DNA from: Aquila chrysaetos chrysaetos
Taxonomy: Eukaryota > Chordata > Aves > Accipitriformes > Accipitridae
Direction: 5' to 3'
Assembly (NCBI RefSeq): GCF_900496995.4
Contig: NC_044030.1
Coordinates: 74,380,687 to 74,444,686, forward strand
DNA: 64,000 nucleotides
Of the stretch, positions 38,901-50,900 are shown piece by piece; within the stretch, counting starts at the first letter, position 1, and the number at the start of each line of letters is the position of its first letter. The position numbers and the translations under genes are program-made. Below the pieces are notes generated by a model that searched no databases, had not been told where the DNA came from, and saw nothing but the letters and a program-made list of their open reading frames with translations.

Positions 38901-41900
38901 AGAAGGAATAGCTGGGCGTAACTTAATGGCTTCATATGTGGCTTTGAGATTATTCTTATTTAGAGGTGAGTTATGATAAAAGTAATAGATATTTCTCAAG
39001 ACATTGCTTAAGATGTTGTATAGCTGAATATTCTTCAGTGCTCCTTTGTAAACCAGCTTTAGGCGGTGAGCAAAACAATGCACAGACTGTACACAAGGCT
39101 GAATTTCCCTCAGAAGTTTAGCTACCCCACTGTTTTCTCCTACTGTGACATCTGTACCATCACTTCCAAATCCAACTAATTTTCTTGACCAGTCTTGGCT
39201 TGCCAGACTGACCTGAAGATTTATTTGTAATGTGTGCTCAATTGCATTTTTTATAGTTGAAGCGTCAGTTTTGTGAACAGGTTGAACCCCAACAATCTGG
39301 CAATGAACTTTTCCTTCACTTGCAAAGCGTACATACACAACTGCAGCTGCTTTGAGTATGCTGTCTGTGACCCCATCACTAAGAACAGAAAAGAATTTAC
39401 ATTTCTCCAGTTTCTCTTTCAAAGCTCTTCTTTCTACTTCAGCAATAAAATGTATAAACTTTCTTGCTGACTTGTCATTTCTAAATACAGAACCAATATC
39501 CACTCCTTTCATATCATCCAGTTTGCACATCCAGTCAAGGTCTGTAAAGGGACGACCAGATTTAGCAATAGCATGACATGTTCTGAAAATATTTTCTACT
39601 CTACCTAATGTTATGGAGTTCATGCTCTTCAACATCTGCTCAGCAGAAGCTGTATCTGGTGAAGCAGTACTGGCAGCTTCCATGCAGGTAGCCCAGGCAT
39701 GAGCTTCACTACTCTGGTGTGTATTTATAAATTCAAGTTTGAAGTCGTCAGTGCCAGAACAAAAATTATGAATGTTTTCCCCCAAATCCACATTATGTTT
39801 ACGACATGGTGCACAAAACATTATTCCTCTTTCATCATCATATTTTAACCAAGAGTATTTTGTTAGCCATATTTTTGGAAACTGGCGATTCCTCTTTGTT
39901 CTCTGATGTTCCAAGTCTTTCTTCTCTTTCCCTCTGTCACCAACTTCTCTCTTGCTAGAAGAATTACTCTTGCTTTTAAATTGTTTCAGTGCTCTTATGG
40001 CTATAATTTAAAAAGAAGCAACTAAATATAAAACAGTTTTTATTTCATAAATTATCAATTGTATTTTTTCTTTTTTTTTGGTCCATATTTATTTTGTTAA
40101 TTTGAGACTAGAATGTGACTTGAAATAAACAGCCATAAAAGAGAACAAGGAAAACTGAGATCTACTCTCACGTCACTTGGAGGCTACCCAGAACCCTTGT
40201 AAGAAATGGTCAGTTTTGACTCCAACTTCCTTTTGACTACCAGAAGTTTGTCAGAATATGCAATCAGTAAAATGCAGAAGCATCAATACCATTTTTGAAA
40301 CACAGAAAAACAGAGTTAGGGAGTGGAATTCAGAACAGTCTTTCAGGCAAAATGTCTCCCAAAGATACTACTGAAGTCACAAACCTATTACGATGCCCAC
40401 TACACCTGACATTAACAGAAAAGTTAACTTGGAGCAAGTCTGTAAATACATAATCAAATACCTGTCACAGAATGCATAAGATGTTCTATGGCATATGTAG
40501 CTGATCTTATCTTCTTAAAATATATTTATCTGCAGAATGATTTTATTACTGTTTTGAGAAAGAGGAACTGTATAAGCTTCACATTTTGTTCTCAAAATGG
40601 AAACATTCTTAAAGCATTGAGATTGTTCTCAATATTATTTTCCCAAATTGTTCTCAAGATGGTAATTCTTATATTTTGTAGGACTGAATGCCATAAACTG
40701 ATGTTTTTGAAAATTTTCTCTCTAGAGCTCATGAATCTCCTACTTTTGGCAAGTGATTTAATGATTCTTTTAGTACACTGTTGCCATAAGTTCATGACTT
40801 TGAAAAGAAAGCAGTCAAATAATGAAGGCAATTTCCATAAAGAACTGAGGCAATAAAACTAAAAATCTATTCATTGGGAAATAGCAGAAGTAAAGCAGTG
40901 AGGAAATGACCTAAGAACAATCTGACTCCCCAACCTCCTTGTTGTGATGTGTACATCAAGGGGCAAAATTAACAATTGCATTAAAATAATCATAGAAAGA
41001 AATGCCTTTTCTGGTGCTTTAAAAGGCCTTAAGAAAAAGAGTCCCTGTACCCCACTCTTCTCTATTTTACAAGAAGGGCCAAATTTTCATATATGCATTA
41101 CACAATTTGTGAGAACTGTTTGTTTGTTCCCATTGTCATAAAAATGAGAGTTTGTCTGTTCCATTCTATTCTGAGCATCCAGAAAGGCCATAACATTAAA
41201 AAATGTTAGGAACATGCAGTTTAAATACATTTCCATTATGAGTGATTCTTTTAAAGGACTTTAAATCTGAGGTAGCAGCTGTGGTCCAAATGGACAACAA
41301 AAACAACCAGACCACAGAAGTTTTTTCTGATATGTGCCCAAGTACGATACCCAGGACCAAAAAGAGAGGGGGAGAAGCTTTCTTAACAATACAGTAAAGA
41401 TTAAAAATATTCCCTAACATTAGGCAGCCACAAACTGCAAGAAAAGGTGAAAAAGAGGTGGGGGACAGGATTAATGGATTTGAAACTGCAGAAGTCAGAG
41501 GGTGGAAGGTACAAAATGGTTGTAACACCTTTGTAGTGCCTACTGCTTTTTCAGGTGTATGGGCACCTGTAGAAATTTGCTGTTGATTAGAAAAATGGGG
41601 ATCAGAGTAGAATCTGTGAATCACTGTCAGGGATAAGATTCCCTGTAAGATGGACCTTCAGTCACCAACATTTTTCAAGTTTTGAATTTTTTTATTTCAA
41701 AACACAAGGGTTTAAACTCTTAGAAAAATATGTTTGGGACATCATGTGTTTATAAGTGATCAGTTGTATTTGTCTTTAGAAAGACAGCATATCCTACAGA
41801 GTGTGAGAGCCGTAAATATATAGCTAAGAGGCATGAATCATCACATTAGCTCTATAACCAATCTAAACTATGATTATACTCATTACAAATCCTCCCTCTA

Positions 41901-44900
41901 GTATATTCTTACCATGCTTACCTAAGGAAATAAGGTCATGCAGTTATGTTGCCTATATATCTTTAAATCAATTTGTCTGCCTGCCAGTTCTCCCTCACTG
42001 GCCAATTTGAAACAAGTTTGTCAGGAGGGTAGAGTTATGAAGGTCCTATAAATTTCTTTCAGATCTGTTCTGAGGTACAGGAGAAAGATCCTCAAAACAC
42101 TCCTGCTGAGGAAAAAGCAGGGAGGTGACCAGCTTTTATCCACTCTGTGGCCAAGAGGCGTAAGTCAGCCTAAACTCAGTTCCAGACCACACAGCATCCA
42201 GTGCATCCTGGCCATAGCTGTGCAAGCAAAACACATAGATAAGATGACATGAAAGAAAGACAACAGTTGTTTTTTTTTTAAATGAGGCTAACAGACATGA
42301 AAAGGAACAGGAGGACTAGTGGGAGGAAACTGGGAACATGGGAAAAGGTGGGACTTGTTGCAGTGGTTCTATGGAAAGAACACAGGATACAAAAGAAGGC
42401 CAGTCTACTACTTCTGAAGCAACCTCTTTTTCACATAAATGTTTGTCATCAATGAAATCAAAAGGAAAACTAATGTAGAAAAAGCTACACAATGTAGAAT
42501 TGTTTTTCACGAAAATCTTTTAAAAAGTCAGCATCATTCACTGATACACAAGGTGACATTGACAAGCATTTACATGTTTCAATAACCAGTGCAGAAACAT
42601 AATAAACAAATGCAAAAAATTAGTGAAGAAATCAAGAGTATGACCAGGAGTGAAACTGAACACAGAAAAATAAACATTAAAAAAGGAGCGTTAAGAATGA
42701 CAGCAGGATAAGTGTACATTAGGTGTGTACCCTGTGAACCAGGACTGACATTTTAAAGGGACATAAGAAATAAAGAGCAACCACCATGCCTCATTTATAA
42801 GGCACAGATATACAAATGAGACTATTTCTTAATGATACACGAGTCAGCAGAATATTTTCATACATATGAAAGTATTTCCCTAAATCGAGGATCTGTAGTA
42901 AAGATTCAGATTACAAATTTAAACAGGCAACAAAATACGAAGAAATTGTAAACCTATAATAGTGATGAGAATTATGTTAACATTTTACTCCCTTTTCATC
43001 AGATTTTACCAAAACATTTCAAAAGATTCCTGTTCTTCTCCATTTTCACTGAGAAAAAAGTTTCCATAGCAATTTCTGACTAGAAGTTTGGATGATGATC
43101 TATGCAAGTTACGCACCAGAGTCTGTAGCAAAGCTATAAGGGATGAATGAGTGAAATAAACCCTGAGGCTGAATCATATTCATCTAACTTTCGTAGTCTA
43201 AAAGCTAGTAATATGGGATACTTCTGTCCTTAGATGAAAAAGACAGGAGTCGCAAAAATATGATTAATTTCCTGCAAGATATTGAGATTCCCATCACCCT
43301 CTGCAGGTGATTTCCACTGTAAATATTTACTTCATTTATTCACTAATTATTACTGAATCTGCTATGTTGTATGTCCAATCTTCACTAATTAGCAAGAATT
43401 GGGATTTTAAATTTAGAATCACACAGAGTAAGATATGCCTCTGCTGCACAATCATGCTGATTGAAGTCTTAATACTTGTGTATATATATATTCAAATGCA
43501 CACAAACATTAAATATCTTTCATAAAAGTAACTGGATACACAGATTTTTGAACACCATAGGCAAACAGTCAGAGACTTCTGAAATGAAATAACATACATG
43601 ATTTAGTAAGAGACATAACAGGACGTGTAAGTGAAACTGTCAGTAGAATTACCAAATTTTCCATTATCTGTAGGGAGACATATTCTATCTATTCTGGATC
43701 TCTGATTAAGGGCTTTATATCCCCAAAGTTTAGGCATTTTCTATCTATATCATTTGTCTAGTAAAAGGTACTTCCTCTGTCTACAAACTAAACCTTTCTT
43801 ATTTTCAAGTTTGAAAAGAAATATAGTCTTAGAAAAGAGAAGTTAGAGATTATGAACTTTCTGTGCTCACATATGGACTTCACTCTTCACATCCAAGTCA
43901 GGTCATGAGGGTTACCATTTTAAGTTCTTGAATTGTTTCTACAAAAGCACTTGGGAAGAGAAAGCATAATCTACAGACATTATTCACGATCAGCATATAA
44001 TTCTGACTGTTCCACTCAACAAAATATTCTATTAAAAAGGTAAAATTTTAGCCAAGCTAGATGTACACTTTAATCTGCCTATCTGTTCCAAATCTAGCAA
44101 CACACTAAAACTCAATTGACAAATCTAGAATTTGAAATAAAATAGCAATACAATTTGGTCATAGCCTGTCCTCTAGGTTTTACTGGTTCACATTTTAGCA
44201 GACTATTTTATAGTTTCATAAATCAGCATTTTAAAAATTTTCTGGATATTGGATATACAAGTTTTTTAAACCTGACGGAATTTTATTTCTGATGAATAAT
44301 CAGTTCTATAATTCAAACTGGAATGGTTCATGAGGATCATGACTGTGAAAAAATGAATAAAATTTAAAATTCCCTTGTGTAATTCAGTCATAAGACGGAG
44401 AACAAAAGTCTGGGATAGAATCTGTTTTGATCTGTTTGATAATACAAAACATTACCAAAATTGCATTCTCTGAAGCACCTTTAGAAGAAAATTGAGACAT
44501 TCCAGATGCGTGCTAATTGAATTGACAATAGACGTGGTCATAGGAAGAATATAGTCCTAAAGGGAATCAAAGGAGATGAGATCTAATAGATGGTTAGTTT
44601 AATTTTGTTGATAAGAACAGACACATCCAAAGAGACTGTAGAAGAGAAAAGAAAAAAAAGTGTTAGTAGCTCCATTTAAGACCTGCCACAGTTCTTCCTA
44701 TAAAAAAGCAGCACATTCCTGAGGCAATACTTTAAAGCACTGTCAACAAGTTGATCAAAGAAGTTACTGAAATCAACAAATACTGCAGAGCCACCTTGAG
44801 TTTGGGCAATGGCACTTGGATTAATAAAAAAAATAGTAATTTAAGTATTTTCTTATCAAATGAAAGACTGGGTCAGTAGGTAGGAAGGTCCAGCATAGGC

Positions 44901-47900
44901 TGTATTTTTTGTCCATCGGTGTTTAGAATGGTGAGTAATGTGCTTCAATGGAGAACCAAGTGTGCAGGATAGAACAAAGTTGTCTGTGATGAGTCGGCAG
45001 TTCTTTAATACTTTAAATTCCTAGGAAACACAAAACTGTTTACAATTTTTATAAGATTTCTTTTGTAAATACCAAACAATTTTTAAGTATATTGGCATTC
45101 CCACTTTTTGCTTTCATTTTGGCAATTTGTTAAACATATCTTGAAAAGACATCCTTTTGACCAAATACCCTGTGAGAAAACTGTTTACACATTTATTTCT
45201 TCCAACATAATAATTTCTCCTTTGTTATTCTTTGTTTTACTTGGATTTCTGGGTAAAATTCTTCTTCATGTAATCTCCATAATGGTATAGAAAATAAGCC
45301 TAATATTCCATTTTCAGAACAACTTTAGGAATTTTGCTATTTACATAGTACAGAAGATTGGTAGATTTATTCAATTTAGACTTGCCCTATAGTCTATGCC
45401 TCATGTGCTCGTTTGTGTGGGTTTCCATTATGAATGCTCAGAGGACTGCTTAGGTAAGAATTAGAAGACTAAGATATTTGGCAGCAAATTTAGTTCTGTT
45501 TACAGGTTATCCAAGACAGGGGTTAGTTTGTTACATTCTTGTATCTCCTTTAGAGCTGCTGTCTAACAGTTTCACTGCCAGTGTGTTGGGTGCTTTAGTG
45601 TTTTTCCCTCTTCTGTTCAGCGAGGCACTAACTACGAAGGAGGCATGTTTTTCTGTTGAGCATTCTATTGAACAAGAGGATGTGAAAAATCTTCCTGATG
45701 TTTTAGGAGAGGAAGGATTTAACTGTTCCTGTGGAGTCTCTATAACGAAAGGGAGTGGTTGCCTTAGGAAATCTGGGATGTGATTTATGTGGTCTTAAAG
45801 TGTGGAACAGAATGAAAGTATTTTAAAGATGACTTGCACAGCTTGTGCTTCCCATCCTAATTCAGCCACCCAAGAAGATAAATATCTTGACTTAATAGTC
45901 ACCAGACAGTAGAAGAATGCTGTTGCATGTTCTTTGGGACCTTATTTTAAACAATAATTCCTTACCATTGTCCCAGATAACATGCAACCGCGTTCTTCTA
46001 CTGCCTGGTGACTATTAAGTCAAGATATTTACCTTTTTGGATAGCTGTGCAATTAATGTTGGGTCAGTTTAGTGAATACAATATTATCAGAAGGACAATG
46101 TTGTAGAAAGAAACATTTCATTTGTCTTCTTGCTAATTATTACAAACGCATGAGGAAAATAGTTGTTCTGTCTTAAACATGTCAAGAATATGAGAGTTTC
46201 TATTAGACAATTTTTTTAAAATTTCTTAATGAATAAATGATTTAAAAGCAAAAAAAACCCCAAAACCTTTTAAGTGGAATGACCAGTCAAACTGGTATCT
46301 GCGTTTCACCTCTGTGGCACTATCTAATGACTACAAATGTAGAGACTTTTAGTTTCACATGGCATTATATATGCAATACTATCTGCTCAATTAATCTCTA
46401 TAGAAGAGTTTGGAATGCTTATACACACCCACGTTCCTACACTATAGGTAAGATGATATGCATCTCTCTAAAGGAAAATTGTAAACGCCTTTCTGCCTAC
46501 AATGGGTTCATGCTTCAAAGGTAATTGGAAATCCTCCATAAATATGCATGAAAAGCATTTCTGAATAAAGAATTAAATTAATCTTCCTTGTGCCTTTGTG
46601 GCCTTATTACATAGAAGAGTTGGATCCAAGATTGTAAGTACATGTTTACACATGGTATTTCATGACCTTAGTGGCAATCATACTAAAATTATAATTATAA
46701 TATGGAACACTGATAGTAATGAAACTCTCTTCAAATATGTGTTTAACTACTTTCCACCTCAGTTTAAAACTGCCTTACCTAAATTATTTTGTAACATTTA
46801 TACAGCAGTAGGAACTAGTTTTGCAAGAGAATCTTTCCAAGCATCCTAAGCCTAAGGTTCCCATAATCAGAGGGTAGGCACACAATAAATGCACATACAA
46901 AGGAAAAAAAAATACATATCTGAGTTAACACTTGCAAATCACCCAAAACAACTGGCACACATTGACTTGAAGAATATAATGGTTAATAGTTATAATAGAC
47001 CCTATGTAATAGTTTCAAGAAAATACTGATTTCTTTTAAAATGTGTTTTAAAATAATATAGCTTCACTGTTCACTGAGCTATGAATTTGTAAACAAGTTA
47101 AAGATTTGCATCTTTAAGCAAAGTAAGCATGACACATACCACTCTTAAAAACATATTACAGAGACACCTGTTAGAGGAATATTAATTATGTGGTCTTGAG
47201 GATATAAAGCCCGTAGCAAAGACATTAAAAGCTTTCAAGTGGTCTGGTATTTCACATTTTCCATATTCTGCACTACGACTTTACTTTTATATGTAGCAGG
47301 ATCTTTAACTGTAGTGCAATCTTTAACAATATAGGTAAGTAATGTTTAGTAGCTCCCAGCAGTTTAAATTTTAAGTAGATAACTAACAGTCCCTCAGGAG
47401 TGAAAAGGAAAAAATTTTCTTACCTTTAGGTGCCACCTGTAGAAACTGCTTATGAAGTGTATTAAGTTGTGAAATAGTTAGAGTACCACTTCCAGACGTC
47501 TCTATGTGTGGAACATGCGGTGACAGAACAGGGTCAGGAATCACTTTTACATCACTGCTGATGAAGAAATCTGTTTCTTCTAAAGTAATTTCATATTGGA
47601 TTTTGCTAGAACTCTCAATATGATGTCGTGCAACCTCAATCAGCTTTTCAACACTGTGAAAGTGTAAATGCAGAAAAAAATGAATACTTTTAATACACAA
47701 TGTTAATAACTTAGGTTCAAATTTTAATGTGTTTATACTTTGAGAGCTTTACTGAAGTAATAATTATAAATCCTGTGTGTGAATTCTGTACTCAGCAAAA
47801 TCATTAGGAAGCGTACCCCTCCTCTGGCAGCAAGAAATCTTTTGAAAGTGGCAAGAAATTTATATAAAGGCAGATCTAAGCCACAGAAGAAACCAAATGG

Positions 47901-50900
47901 AAAAATATGGAAGTATGACTCTTTATTCCATACATTTTATAGGGGTGGAGCATACACGTTCTATCTGTAATCGTCCTTTACCCTATTCCAATGCCTTCAT
48001 CTTCTGCTCTGCCCCTAAATCCTAGATGTACAAAGCACTTTGTAGAGTAGCATTGTGGAGGGGCATATGAACTCCTGTTTCAAGTGTAATGAGTACAATT
48101 TATACAGGGAAAGATGTCAGCTGTCTATAACGTTCAACTAGACATAGGTTTGGCCTGAGGTATCAGGTCAAAGAACATGATGTTCTGCAACTATTGTGTC
48201 TTTGGTAGTGCTTGTTGTCAGGAGAGCAAATAAAACTGGCTGGAAGACAGAGGCTCAGCCTCTTTGAGCTATTGACTGTTAGAGCTTTCACATCATACAT
48301 TCATCTCTCGTCTTGGGCTTGCCCTGACATGGATCAACTAGCACTGTCCCAGGTATACTTCAAAAGTTAGTACGGGCCAGAAACATTTTCCAAAAGGCAA
48401 AGGGACCCCTTTCTTTTGAAGAGTAAAATCCTTTAATGATATGAACATAGGCCATTCTATGCCAGATGACCTAAGTGTCATAGAGTGGTCCCAAACACAT
48501 TTTATTTACTAGGACAGAAAAACTGTGAAGAACTTTTTTTTAATGGACCTTGAAAAAATTTTGAGAAATGTTATACATGGTGGTAATAACACTAGGTTGA
48601 ATTTTCCAGCATATGTAAAGCACAGGGAAGAAAATAATAGCACAATCCAAAGTGACAGGAGCCACGGAAATTATATAGAAGATTCTGCTAAATGGAATAA
48701 CTGGTTGTCTGCTGATGCTCATAAATCTACTAAATCAGCTGGGATAGATAAACTGTCTTCCTAGTAGCTGGTACAGTGCTATGTTTTGGGTTCAGTATGC
48801 GAAGAATGTTGATAACACTGATGTTTTCAGTTGTTGCTAAGCAGCGTTTAGACTAAAGTCAAGGATTTTTCAGCTTCTCATGCCCAGCCAGCGAGAAAGC
48901 TGGAGGGGCACAAGAAGTTGGCACAGGACACAGCCAGGGCACCTGACGCAAACTGGCCAACGGGGTATTCCATACCATGGGACGTCCCATTTAGTATAGG
49001 AACTGGGAAGTGTGGGGGGGAATCGCCGCTCAGGGACTAGCTGGGTGTCGGTCGGTGGGTGGTGAGCAATTGCACTGTGCGTCATTTGTACATTCCCATC
49101 CTTTCATCATTGCTGTTGTCATTTTATTAGTGTTAGCATTATCATTATTAGTTTCTTCTTTTCTGTTCCATTAAACCGTTCTTATCTCAACCCACAGGTT
49201 TTGCTTCTTTTCCCAATTTTCTCCCCCATCCCACTGGGGGCGGAGTGAGTGAGCGGCTGCATGGTGTTTAGTTGCTGGCTGGGGTTAAACCATGACAGTA
49301 GTCTAGAAAAACAGCAGAACTGATAATTACCCCTACTGCTGCCAGCAATACCTTCTAATCATCCAAAAAATGAGTTATTACCATTCGGGTATTTAACATA
49401 AAATTAAATTCCAGTTCATGAATTGAAATTATTATTTTCTACGTATGTTTTTCAAATTATTTGCTTCTATATAAACAACTATCTTTACTAGCATAGTCTA
49501 GTTTGAAAAGGTTCCTTGTTTACAACTGAATATACATTACCTGGACATTTCTGCTAAGAACCTGGATCCAAGCCACTTTTCCATATCTTTATAAGCCTCT
49601 TCTGCTTTCATTGTTAGGTCTTCAACAAATGCTAAAGCTTTTTCTTTTATAAGTTCTAGTCGAGATTTTGTGGCTACCTCTGTTTAAACAGTAATGTCAT
49701 CATAATTAATATTTATAAAATTTGAGGAAAATTCTCAGTCTTAAGCACCTAGAGTTTAACATGTTAACCTTTTTTTAGGCAGTAAAATATTTATTTAATT
49801 TCTGATATTCTTGAACAAATTATTTTTCAGAATCGCCCCTATTGTACCATGTATTTTACAAGTGTGTCTTCTATAAGCATCAGTATTCACACAGTAACAA
49901 ATATCTTAATAAAACTAATATAGAGGTGCAGAGGATGTTTAAGTAAACAGTGTCATTGAACTAAATTAACACTATACAGCAGCAGACCTAGAAGCTTAAT
50001 GATGCAAGTTTGAGTACTCTGTTATGGATAAACTTTAAAGAAAACACATCTAAATCATTACGTATGTTAATCACAACAAAAGTTTGCTTTTCTGTTTCTA
50101 ACCTCCAGCCCTTTAAAATTAACCTCACTGGTTTTGCTCCAGGCTTCCTATATATGAGTATTTTATACCATAAAACTCAGGCTGCATTGGAAAAGAGTTT
50201 GGTTAGTGAGCACTAAGAAAATAATGCACCTTTACCAAAATTATGCGTAGAGTATTTACATGAAACTTCAAAAAAAATTGACAATGTCATTATTTTTAGT
50301 TTTCAGAATGGGAAGAACTGAGAAAAAAAACCACTCAGTCTCTCACTGAGAGGCTAATACTTAAAAAAAGAAGCTAAAAGGACAAGAAATGGGAACAAGT
50401 CAGCAATGTACAAACCAAAACAGATGCCACCTGGATGAAAAGACAGCTAAGGTAATGTGTTGAGAAACACATGGAACAGGCACTGAAAGACATTCAAAGC
50501 ATTTAAAAAGAAGAGTAAGAAAAGAGGACAAGTAGCTAGAGATTATTTTCAATCCTGAAGGCAAATTCAATATTCTACTTGATTTTTCTTCATATTTAAC
50601 CTTCTATACTGCAGAATCTTTAAAATAATTAATATTTTATTGTAATTGGTACAGTGACTTCAGAGTTAAAAACTAAAATTATTTACATTATAATCCTTAT
50701 TCTACCTGCTACTTAGGTTTGGGGCTGAAACTTTCTTTAGGCAACCAATGTAGAAAGATGGACCCTGAGAAATATAAGGCATGTCCTTTTCAGGTTATTT
50801 CTCAGTCACAGCAGAATGCAACTCTGCACACTTTCTCTTTTGAGCAAGAAAGAGTTGACATTCAAAATTTTAAACGCAGAATGGATTTGGGTCTCACAGA

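Noticed and set aside
41196..41624. 142-codon minus-strand open frame as first exon of the hAT gene
   Set aside because: Its sequence is unlike hAT leaders and it has no donor giving the required phase next to an obvious coding segment.
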